Positions 1-5,773 of a stretch of DNA of 8,072 bases are shown here, piece after piece; positions within the stretch are counted from its first letter, which is position 1, and the number at the start of each line of letters is the position of its first letter. Made by a program: the position numbers and the translations under genes. The stretch is from Legionellales bacterium (GTDB lineage: Bacteria > Pseudomonadota > Gammaproteobacteria > Berkiellales > Berkiellaceae). Location of the stretch: positions 1 to 8,072 of the forward strand of contig JAHFQF010000103.1 in the NCBI GenBank assembly GCA_023266435.1, written 5' to 3'. The notes under the pieces were generated by a model that had not been told where the DNA came from, did not search any database, and saw only the letters and a program-made list of their open reading frames with translations.

Positions 1-812
1 GATCTGACATAAAACGTACACCCAGAGTCTTCAACGACCTCATCAACAATGGCGCTGAGGTTTTTTCTGCCATTCAAAAAAAATACAACTTACAGTCTTC
101 TGAAATAGGGCTGTATGGAGCCTCTTTGGGCGGCGCAATCGCCACTCAAGTGGCCTCGCGCTTTTATAAAACCAAAGAAAATTGTCCGCATTTGCTAGTA
201 GATCGCTCTTTTTCAAGTATAGCGTCAGTCATTGTTGGATGGATATTGCCCAATAAACCGCGCAGCCTTGCTCAGCTGGCCTTATTTGCGTTAGTGCAAA
301 TTCCGCTAGCAATGATAGCCTACGCAATCGTCAAACCATTGTTGTTGCTTACAGGGTGGGAGGCACACACAGGTCTTTATTATGCTCACCTACCCCAATC
401 TCGTAAGCATTATTTATTTGTTCGCACTAACAAAGCAGATCGAAAAGCAGGTGATTATCGTGGGGACGGTATTATTACTCGTCTGGCTTCTTTAGACAGC
501 TCGATCTTTCAGGTGGTCCCTCGTCTCATGCGAAAGTATTGGACCAAATGGTTTGGAACTCAAAAAGAATATGCAATACTAAAAAGTGCACGAGCTTCTC
601 ACAAAATCATTATAAGTAAGTCAAACCTGGAGCAGCTGGCACCACTTGAGTTAAAAATTAAACTCAATTCGCAGCCTAGTTTGCACGATTTTATGCTGCA
701 CAATCTGCCGTTAACCTATTGCCATGACCACAGCACATCTGGCAAGCAGAGTCGCTATGGCGATGCAATTTTAACAGATTGGATTCAGCACAACAGGCCA
801 ATACCCACATGA
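1..812 (+). CDS. Alpha/beta hydrolase (lipase-box protein), 5'-truncated by window edge
   Basis: The reading frame is open from the first complete codon at position 3 to a TGA at 810-812, giving 269 visible residues. The true start lies outside the window, and the TTG at 126 is an internal Leu codon. Visible residues 39-43 read G-A-S-L-G followed by G, a classic nucleophile elbow (serine codon 123-125), preceded by a short beta strand (EIGLYG). The downstream D-R-S-F-S-S motif, a G-D-Y-R-G-D-G segment (candidate acid Asp151 or Asp155) and a late H-D-H (His241/243) could complete the catalytic triad. A strongly hydrophobic stretch at about residues 91-117 may be a membrane-associating lid or helix. 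The elbow plus DRSFSS layout reminds me of large Legionella SidB/SdbA-type effectors, but that is recollection, not a search. Substrate is unknown: lipase, esterase or phospholipase are all possible. The fold is fairly sure; the family assignment is weak. It converges on ihfA with 6 nt between the stops. Confidence 0.6.
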   Translation, partial: SDIKRTPRVFNDLINNGAEVFSAIQKKYNLQSSEIGLYGASLGGAIATQVASRFYKTKENCPHLLVDRSFSSIASVIVGWILPNKPRSLAQLALFALVQIPLAMIAYAIVKPLLLLTGWEAHTGLYYAHLPQSRKHYLFVRTNKADRKAGDYRGDGIITRLASLDSSIFQVVPRLMRKYWTKWFGTQKEYAILKSARASHKIIISKSNLEQLAPLELKIKLNSQPSLHDFMLHNLPLTYCHDHSTSGKQSRYGDAILTDWIQHNRPIPT

Positions 813-818
813 TAGGAT

Positions 819-1127
819 TTAAACACTCTCATGCTCAGCTGGCAGCTCTTCTACTCTAGACTTGAGTTTAGTGCCCGCATGAAAGGCAACAACAGTGCGA
901 GCTTCAATAGCAGCCTCTTCACCTGTTTTTGGATTGCGGCCAGGACGCTCTTTTTTCTTACGGACGCTAAAATTTCCGAAACCAGAAATCTTAACGTCCT
1001 CACCTTGCGCTAATGCTTCAGCAATGGTTTCAAACACGCCTTCCACAAAAATTTTTGCATCTGCAATGTCAATTTTTGTGCGATAGGCAACGCTTTCGCT
1101 CAATTCCATTTTAGTTAATGTGGTCAT
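819..1127 (-). CDS. ihfA: Integration host factor alpha subunit
   Basis: This is the 102-residue alpha subunit of IHF, the heterodimeric nucleoid protein that bends DNA sharply at specific sites and assists transcription, replication and recombination. The beta-arm region carries S-G-F-G-N-F (residues 48-53) and R-P-G-R-N-P-K-T-G-E (61-70). Pro66 corresponds to the DNA-intercalating Pro65 of E. coli IhfA. The C-terminal G-T-K-L-K-S-R-V-E also matches IhfA rather than HU or IhfB. The E. coli protein is 99 residues, so this one is full length. The start ATG overlaps the pheT stop as ATGA (1124-1127), and an AAGGGAAGGGG ribosome binding site lies just upstream inside pheT, which indicates translational coupling. 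Position directly after pheT is the standard gammaproteobacterial arrangement and supports IhfA over paralogues. No terminator is visible in the 6 nt that follow. Confidence 0.96.
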   Translation of the reverse strand: MTTLTKMELSESVAYRTKIDIADAKIFVEGVFETIAEALAQGEDVKISGFGNFSVRKKKERPGRNPKTGEEAAIEARTVVAFHAGTKLKSRVEELPAEHESV

Positions 1128-3151
1128 GCCCCTTCCCTTAAAACAGCCTGGTGCTCGCGATACAATGCTTGAACGATTCGTTCAATACAGGTATTCACCT
1201 CTTCATCTATCAACGTTTTGGTTTTATCAGACAAAGTCAGTGCCAATGCCACGCTCTTTTTATTAGCTGGCATATGAGTACCTTGATACACATCAAAGAC
1301 GGCACAATCTGAAAGCAACGGACCCGCTTGTGTTTGAATTTCTTGGACCAATACAGAAACAGGCAACGCTCTGTCTACGATAAAAGCCAAATCTCGGCGA
1401 ATCATCGGAAAACGCCCAACGGACTGATACTGTGGCAGAGCAACCAGGGGAATACGGTGCAGCTCGATTTCAAATGCATAGGCTGGTCCTGGAATTTCGA
1501 GTGTCTTCAAGATGGCTGGATGAATCGCCCCCAGCTGACCAATGACGGCTTCATCACAGACAATTTCTGCTGCCTGATAAGGATGCAGTGCTGTGTGTGT
1601 ACAAGGCTCAAAGCGAATACGTGCTTTATCTCCTAAGCTCAGTAATGCTTCCACATCGCCTTTGATATCATAAAAATCTACTTCTCGAGATGTGTCAGCC
1701 CAATTCAGTGCAAACCGCTTACCAACTATCAACCCTGCAATCATAGGAATTTGTTCTAATGTTTTACCTGGGATAAACTTTAATCCCATTTCAAATATTG
1801 CCAAATCCTGCTGCTGTCGATTACAGTTATATTGCGCTGTTTGTAATAATCCTGCCCACAGCGTAGTGCGCATCATAGACATTTCACTTGAAATTGGATT
1901 ACTGATTTCCAGAGGGGCAACCTGTGGTGCAAGTAATTTTTGGATACTAGGCGAAACAAAGCTATAAGTAATGACTTCACTATAGCCTCTGTCTAAGAGT
2001 AAATTTTTAATGCGTTTACTCGTAATTTGTTGCTCTGATTGTTTAGAAAGTTGAAAAATAGAAGGCAAATGGGTATGCGGTAAACGATCATATCCTACTA
2101 AACGCCCTACTTCTTCAATTAAGTCCACTTCAATTTGAATGTCTGAACGCCAGCTAGGCACAGTCACTTGCCAACCTGCTGCGTTCTCAGATAATTGACA
2201 ACCTAATTGTTGCAATAAAGAAGCAACTTTAGATGCTGCGACTTCTAATCCTAAAACAGCTTGAATACGCGCGTGACGTAACACAATTGAACGTAGCGGC
2301 ACTGATTGTCTGCACTCAATCAATGGACCTGCTTCACCGCCACAGATTTCTAAAATTAATTGGGTGGCACGCTCCATTGCTTCACGTGCTAACAAAGGAT
2401 CAACTCCACGCTCATACCGATAGGCTGCATCACTGGCAATGCCTAATTGACGTGCTTTTTTGGCAATCACAGCGGGTAAAAAGTAGGCGCTTTCTAAAAA
2501 TACACTGCTCGTTTTTTCAGAAACCGCAGACTCTGCTCCACCCATAATACCTGCTAGTGCAATCGGGCCTGTGTCATCCGCAATCACAAGAGAGGCGGCA
2601 TCTAGCTCAACCTGCTGCTCATCTAATAAAGTAATCTTCTCATCGGCTTTGGAAAAACGTATGCACACATCGCCCTGCAAGGTTGCATTATCAAAAGCGT
2701 GCATGGGTTGCCCCAACTCCATCATGACATAGTTTAAGCAATCGACTACCGGATGGATGCACTTAGCGCCTTGCTTGTTCAAGCGATCGGCGATGTATTG
2801 TGGTGTGATAGCATGCAAGCGCAACTTATCAATGCACCGACCAATATATTGTGAGCAAGCTTCCGCTGCGACAATGTTGATTGCACGTGTTGCAGTGCTG
2901 TTTGGTTTAACCGCAGCAATTGTGTTGGGCTGATATTGTCCTCCACACACCACACTGATTTCGCGTGCTAATCCTTTAATACTCAGGCAATCCCCGCGAT
3001 TGGGTGTAAAATCAATTGCAATGACTTTGTCTGCTGCTTCTGTTGTGATGCCATCACTTTCTAAGCCACACAAAGTAAGCTTCTCAGCGATTGCCTCTAA
3101 GGGATCGCTCACCTTGACCCACTCACGTAACCATTGTTCACTGAATTGCAT
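1124..3151 (-). CDS. pheT: Phenylalanyl-tRNA synthetase beta subunit lacking the N-terminal OB-fold (B2) domain
   Basis: This is the beta subunit of the (alpha-beta)2 synthetase that charges tRNA-Phe and edits mischarged Tyr-tRNA. It has 675 residues against 795 in E. coli. Residues 1-38 match the B1 start (M-Q-F-S-E-Q-W-L-R-E-W-V...G-L-E-S-D-G). The next residues then align directly with E. coli I158 onward (F-T-P-N-R-G-D-C-L, 48-56). About 114 residues, the EMAPII-like tRNA-binding OB fold, are therefore missing with no frame disturbance. The B3/B4 editing domain follows at roughly 90-280, with His151 (L-G-Q-P-M-H-A-F-D), Gly204 (G-I-M-G-G) and Glu220 (F-L-E-S), equivalent to E. coli H265, G318 and E334. 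The T354 position is Ser240. B5 lies at about 285-360, the catalytic-like core at about 365-570, and the C-terminal FDX-ACB domain at about 578-672 (R-F-P-M-I-R-R-D-L-A). The start ATG has an upstream AGGA and lies 8 nt after the pheS stop. The identity is certain; the domain loss is the unusual feature. Confidence 0.96.
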   Translation of the reverse strand: MQFSEQWLREWVKVSDPLEAIAEKLTLCGLESDGITTEAADKVIAIDFTPNRGDCLSIKGLAREISVVCGGQYQPNTIAAVKPNSTATRAINIVAAEACSQYIGRCIDKLRLHAITPQYIADRLNKQGAKCIHPVVDCLNYVMMELGQPMHAFDNATLQGDVCIRFSKADEKITLLDEQQVELDAASLVIADDTGPIALAGIMGGAESAVSEKTSSVFLESAYFLPAVIAKKARQLGIASDAAYRYERGVDPLLAREAMERATQLILEICGGEAGPLIECRQSVPLRSIVLRHARIQAVLGLEVAASKVASLLQQLGCQLSENAAGWQVTVPSWRSDIQIEVDLIEEVGRLVGYDRLPHTHLPSIFQLSKQSEQQITSKRIKNLLLDRGYSEVITYSFVSPSIQKLLAPQVAPLEISNPISSEMSMMRTTLWAGLLQTAQYNCNRQQQDLAIFEMGLKFIPGKTLEQIPMIAGLIVGKRFALNWADTSREVDFYDIKGDVEALLSLGDKARIRFEPCTHTALHPYQAAEIVCDEAVIGQLGAIHPAILKTLEIPGPAYAFEIELHRIPLVALPQYQSVGRFPMIRRDLAFIVDRALPVSVLVQEIQTQAGPLLSDCAVFDVYQGTHMPANKKSVALALTLSDKTKTLIDEEVNTCIERIVQALYREHQAVLREGA

Positions 3152-3159
3152 GCTCGATC

Positions 3160-4182
3160 CTATAAATGAGTAAATTGAGAAATCATGCGTAAATCATTTT
3201 CATAAAACGCACGCAAGTCATCGACTTGATAACGTAACATTGCGAGTCGCTCTAATCCTAAACCAAAGGCAAATCCGTTAAATTTTTCAGGATCAATGTT
3301 GCCTGCCTTTAGCACGTTCGGGTGTACCATGCCACAACCTAACACTTCAAGCCAACCTGTATGACTACAAATGCGGCACCCCTTACCTTGACAACGCACA
3401 CACGTAATGTCTACTTCAGCAGAGGGCTCTGTGAAAGGAAAATAGGATGCACGAAAGCGAATATCTAATGATTTTTCAAAATAATATTGCATCAGTTCAT
3501 GCAACAAGCTTTTTAAATCCGCCATCGTAAGATTAGGACTGATCACTAAGCCTTCGACTTGATGAAACATGGGGGTATGTGTTACATCCGAATCACACCG
3601 ATAGACACGCCCAGGTGCTATCATCTTAAAAGGGGGTTCATGGGTTTCCATATAGCGAATTTGCGTCGGAGACGTATGGGTGCGCAACAGCGAACCATCT
3701 CCAAAATAAAACGTATCTGCCATGGCTTTGGCCGGATGATGCGCCGGAACATTTAAGGCTTCAAAATTATAATAATCACTTTCAACTTCGGGGCCTTCTG
3801 CAATTTCAAAGCCTAGCTTTAAAAAGAACTCTTCGATGCGCTCACGCGCTTTACTGATGGGATGCAAATGACCGATACGTGTATTACGACCTGGTAAAGT
3901 CACATCTATAGACTCATTTACTAATTTTTGAGCCAGCTGCGCTTGCTCGAGTACAGCCTGCTTTTGCTCCAAAGCGTTTTCAAGAGCAGCCTTAGCTGTG
4001 TTAATTACTTGGCCCACTTGTTTACGATCGTCAGGGGTCAGATCTCGCATTTGTTTGAAAAACTCTGTTAGCTCGCCTTTTTTACCTAAGACTTGCACGC
4101 GGATTGCACCCAGTTGCTGAATGGAGCCGGCACCTTGAATCGCAATCAGCGCCCGCTGTTCGATTTGCTTAATTGCTTCCAT
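3160..4182 (-). CDS. pheS: Phenylalanyl-tRNA synthetase alpha subunit
   Basis: This is the catalytic alpha subunit of PheRS (class II aminoacyl-tRNA synthetase), 340 residues against 327 in E. coli. The N-terminal coiled-coil arm that contacts tRNA is present (about 1-95), followed by L-H-P-I-S (106-110). Motif 2 appears as M-I-A-P-G-R-V-Y-R...H-T-P-M-F-H-Q-V-E-G (188-211), and motif 3 as G-F-A-F-G-L-G-L-E-R-L (303-313). The extra length comes mostly from a Cys-rich insert between F-T-E-P-S-A-E-V-D and G-W-L-E-V-L-G: Cys261, Cys264, Cys269 and Cys272 form a C-x2-C-x4-C-x2-C knuckle. Many bacterial PheS proteins carry this insert and E. coli lacks it. The start ATG has AAAGGG seven nt upstream. 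A 71-nt gap to rplT holds a terminator hairpin and a candidate promoter, so expression is probably partly separate from the ribosomal protein genes. pheT follows after 8 nt. Confidence 0.98.
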   Translation of the reverse strand: MEAIKQIEQRALIAIQGAGSIQQLGAIRVQVLGKKGELTEFFKQMRDLTPDDRKQVGQVINTAKAALENALEQKQAVLEQAQLAQKLVNESIDVTLPGRNTRIGHLHPISKARERIEEFFLKLGFEIAEGPEVESDYYNFEALNVPAHHPAKAMADTFYFGDGSLLRTHTSPTQIRYMETHEPPFKMIAPGRVYRCDSDVTHTPMFHQVEGLVISPNLTMADLKSLLHELMQYYFEKSLDIRFRASYFPFTEPSAEVDITCVRCQGKGCRICSHTGWLEVLGCGMVHPNVLKAGNIDPEKFNGFAFGLGLERLAMLRYQVDDLRAFYENDLRMISQFTHL

Positions 4183-4189
4183 GAAAAAA

Positions 4190-4195
4190 CCCTTT
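4190..4195 (-). promoter_or_regulatory. pheS ribosome binding site
   Basis: AAAGGG on the minus strand lies seven nt before the pheS ATG. It sits immediately downstream of the terminator U-run. Its AAGGG is complementary to the CCCTT in the 3' arm of that hairpin, so the two could compete for pairing. The site itself is clear; the competition is inference. Confidence 0.65.
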
Positions 4196-4196
4196 C

Positions 4197-4228
4197 AAAA
4201 AATAAGGGGGGATAACTCCCCCCTTATT
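4197..4228 (-). terminator. Intrinsic terminator / attenuator between rplT and pheS
   Basis: A perfect 11-bp inverted repeat, AATAAGGGGGG (4201-4211 on the plus strand) and CCCCCCTTATT (4218-4228), surrounds a 6-nt loop. Read on the minus strand, the stem ends in TTATT and is followed by TTTT, giving a U-rich run of about nine nt. This is a strong rho-independent terminator for transcripts arriving from infC-rpmI-rplT. It lies only 14 nt before the pheS start, so pheST expression must rely on read-through, on antitermination, or on the promoter that overlaps the hairpin. E. coli also attenuates transcription here, but through the Phe-rich pheM leader peptide, for which there is no room. Confidence 0.7.
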
Positions 4229-4257
4229 ATTGTACGTAACTTCAAACAACTTGTTAA
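4229..4257 (-). promoter_or_regulatory. Candidate sigma70 promoter for pheS-pheT-ihfA
   Basis: On the minus strand TTAACA (4252-4257) and TACAAT (4229-4234) are separated by exactly 17 nt. Each hexamer differs from the E. coli consensus at one position. The -35 box overlaps the rplT stop codon. The predicted start, about 7 nt past the -10 box, falls in the G-run of the hairpin's first arm (around 4221-4222). Such a transcript would carry only part of the terminator stem at its 5' end. This is prediction by consensus match only. Confidence 0.5.
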
Positions 4258-4637
4258 GCGACTTTGCACACTGATTGTGATGCGGCTAATGCTTTTTTAG
4301 AGCGGTCAGCAATTGCAACAAAAGCTTGATAATCATGTACAGCCAAGTCAGCAAGAATTTTACGATCGATTTCGATCGAAGCATGCTTTAGACCGGCCAT
4401 GAACTGGCTGTAAGTGCTGCCTGTCATACGTGCTGCCGCGTTAATACGCGCAATCCATAGGCGACGGAACATACGCTTACGTTGACGACGGTCACGGTAG
4501 GCATATTGACCTGCTTTAAATACAGCTTGTAATGCAACTTTATAGGTACGACTACGTGCACCGTAGTAACCTTTAGCTGCCTTCATTACTTTTTTGTGAC
4601 GTTTATGGGTCGTCACACCACGTTTTACGCGAGCCAT
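4254..4637 (-). CDS. rplT: 50S ribosomal protein L20
   Basis: L20 is a primary 23S rRNA-binding protein needed early in 50S assembly; in E. coli it also represses its own operon by binding the mRNA. The 127 residues start M-A-R-V-K-R-G-V-T-T-H-K-R-H-K-K. They continue with the long basic arm (G-Y-Y-G-A-R-S-R-T-Y, then Y-R-D-R-R-Q-R-K-R-M-F-R-R-L-W-I-A-R-I-N-A-A-A-R) and the globular C-terminal half with A-D-L-A-V-H-D. The E. coli protein is 118 residues; the excess is a short tail after K-K-A-L-A-A (S-Q-S-V-C-K-V-A). An AGGGGG ribosome binding site lies 8 nt upstream within the end of rpmI, and only 3 nt separate the two genes, so they are probably translationally coupled. Confidence 0.98.
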   Translation of the reverse strand: MARVKRGVTTHKRHKKVMKAAKGYYGARSRTYKVALQAVFKAGQYAYRDRRQRKRMFRRLWIARINAAARMTGSTYSQFMAGLKHASIEIDRKILADLAVHDYQAFVAIADRSKKALAASQSVCKVA

Positions 4638-4640
4638 GTG

Positions 4641-4859
4641 TTATGCCCCCTGCAACATACGAGCAATCATTACTTGGTTTGGCTTTGAAGCCACCCCATC
4701 TTTGCGTCCTTGGCGTACTTGCTTAGCACTACGCTTAGTCCGGATATGATTACGATTTGCATGACGAAAACGCACTTTACCAGAGGCAGTGAGCTTGAAA
4801 CGCTTTGCTGCACCCCGATGAGTCTTGAGCTTATATTTTTTGACTTTTACTTTAGCCAT
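4641..4859 (-). CDS. rpmI: 50S ribosomal protein L35
   Basis: This small, very basic protein of the large ribosomal subunit has 72 residues; E. coli L35 has 65. The core T-H-R-G-A-A-K-R-F-K-L-T-A-S-G-K (13-28) and H-A-N-R-N-H-I-R-T-K-R (33-43) is the L35 signature. The extra residues form a short basic N-terminal stretch (M-A-K-V-K-V-K-K-Y-K-L-K). The start ATG has GGAG eight nt upstream. The gene follows infC after a 91-nt gap in which I see no terminator and no convincing promoter, so it probably depends on infC transcription. Confidence 0.97.
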   Translation of the reverse strand: MAKVKVKKYKLKTHRGAAKRFKLTASGKVRFRHANRNHIRTKRSAKQVRQGRKDGVASKPNQVMIARMLQGA

Positions 4860-4950
4860 TTAATCTACTCCGCATTGTTACTATCAATGAATGCTCAAAT
4901 CTATATATTCAAAGCAAACGCGCCTAACGCACGCTTGAGAAGAATATCAA

Positions 4951-5550
4951 TTAAGCATCCTCACCCACGCTAGGTGTTGGTTTGTTTTGAGCAGCACCCG
5001 CCATCGTCGCAAGTTTGCGCGGGGCAAGTGTCATGATTAATTGGCGACCTTCCATTTTGGCGCGTTGTTCAATCACGCCCACTTCACCCACGTCTTTCTC
5101 GATACGATCAAGTAGACGCTCGCCTAAATCATGATGGGAAATTTCACGGCCACGGAACCTGACGGTTACCTTGACCTTATCTCCATGCTCTAGGAAGCCC
5201 AGCAGGTTGCGTAGTTTTACCCGATAGTCTCCCTCATCCGTTACAGGGCGAAGTTTAATTTCTTTGACTTTAAATGGTTTTGGCTTTTTCGTCGTTTTCT
5301 TTTTCAAAAACTTGAATTTGCCAAAATTCATAATTTGTACCACTGGTGGTTCTGCATTGGGAGAAACTTCTACTAAGTCTAATCCCAATGCCTTGGCCTG
5401 GCTCAATGCCTCTTCGATAGACATAAGGCCTGGTTTCACTTCATTTGCTTTATCACCCGCTAAGTCACCTTTGGATTCAACCAGGCGAACTTGACGAGCG
5501 GTAATCTGTTCATTCATACGATGCAGTTTTGATGCTGGGCTAATAGCCAA
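4951..5550 (-). CDS. infC: Translation initiation factor IF-3 (probable TTG start)
   Basis: IF3 binds the 30S subunit, prevents premature 50S joining and checks the start codon and initiator tRNA. The 199 residues contain the N-domain (N-E-Q-I-T-A-R-Q-V-R-L-V, about 13-24, then L-D-L-V-E-V-S-P-N-A-E-P-P-V). They also contain the linker with K-F-K-F-L-K-K-K and the C-domain (V-K-E-I-K-L-R-P...D-E-G-D-Y; V-R-F-R-G-R-E; E-G-R-Q-L-I-M-T-L-A-P). About 20 residues extend past the usual end (E. coli 180). I chose the TTG at 5548-5550 because AAGAGGA lies 8 nt upstream. The first in-frame ATG (codon 12) has no ribosome binding site and would start almost at the conserved core. A non-ATG start fits the family, since E. 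coli infC uses AUU for autoregulation, but TTG is milder. The gene is preceded by a good promoter and not by thrS. Confidence 0.95.
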   Translation of the reverse strand: MAISPASKLHRMNEQITARQVRLVESKGDLAGDKANEVKPGLMSIEEALSQAKALGLDLVEVSPNAEPPVVQIMNFGKFKFLKKKTTKKPKPFKVKEIKLRPVTDEGDYRVKLRNLLGFLEHGDKVKVTVRFRGREISHHDLGERLLDRIEKDVGEVGVIEQRAKMEGRQLIMTLAPRKLATMAGAAQNKPTPSVGEDA

Positions 5551-5558
5551 TCGTGTAT

Positions 5559-5565
5559 TCCTCTT
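5559..5565 (-). promoter_or_regulatory. infC ribosome binding site that decides the TTG start
   Basis: AAGAGGA on the minus strand is followed by 8 nt and then the TTG codon at 5550-5548. No comparable purine-rich site precedes the ATG eleven codons downstream, so this site is the main evidence for the non-ATG start. Confidence 0.6.
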
Positions 5566-5592
5566 AAATTTGTTTGTTAACTATACAATTAT

Positions 5593-5618
5593 GAGGCAAT
5601 AAACTAAAATACTGCCTC
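5593..5618 (-). promoter_or_regulatory. Inverted repeat in the infC leader
   Basis: GAGGCA and TGCCTC form a 6-bp stem with a 14-nt loop; a mismatch followed by two more pairs may extend it. It lies in the predicted 5' leader, about 28 nt upstream of the infC ribosome binding site. It is not followed by a U-run in the direction of transcription, so it is not a terminator. It could be a leader structure used in feedback control (L20 and IF3 both act on this operon in other bacteria), but nothing here proves that. Confidence 0.3.
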
Positions 5619-5634
5619 TTAAGCATATCCACGG

Positions 5635-5663
5635 ATTCTAAAGCGTCTTGGCCTATTTCTCAA
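5635..5663 (-). promoter_or_regulatory. Sigma70-type promoter of the infC operon
   Basis: On the minus strand TTGAGA (5658-5663) and TAGAAT (5635-5640) are separated by exactly 17 nt. Each box matches the consensus at five of six positions. Transcription would start near 5628, giving a leader of about 78 nt before the infC TTG. The position in the 223-nt gap just upstream of infC fits a promoter for infC-rpmI-rplT. I see no strong terminator for the upstream gene in this gap, so some read-through from it is possible. Confidence 0.6.
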
Positions 5664-5773
5664 GTCAGTTATTGCTCTGATCCCTGTTTTTTTCAAAAAT
5701 CCCCTCTCCAGCCGTGCATATTAGCCCATAATATCCACTTTAAGCACTTAAATTAGCCAATAAACTAAGTTAA

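Noticed and set aside
719..745. TTGCCA/TGGCAA inverted repeat as a terminator for ihfA
   Set aside because: It has a 6-bp stem, a 15-nt loop and no U-run on the minus strand, and it lies inside the coding sequence of the hydrolase.
126..812. A complete hydrolase gene starting at TTG 126
   Set aside because: The frame is open to the window edge, and TTG 126 encodes the Leu inside the GASLG elbow, so it cannot be the start.
1124..3151. pheT as a broken pseudogene because it is 120 residues short
   Set aside because: The frame is intact, the gap corresponds to one whole domain, and the editing and C-terminal domains keep their key residues. It overlaps ihfA in the normal coupled way.
4183..4253. 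A pheM-like Phe-rich leader peptide before pheS
   Set aside because: The 71-nt gap has no short ATG-started frame with clustered Phe codons; it is filled by the promoter and hairpin.
5515..5517. ATG at infC codon 12 as the start
   Set aside because: There is no ribosome binding site before it, and it would leave almost nothing before the conserved N-domain; TTG has an AAGAGGA at the right distance.
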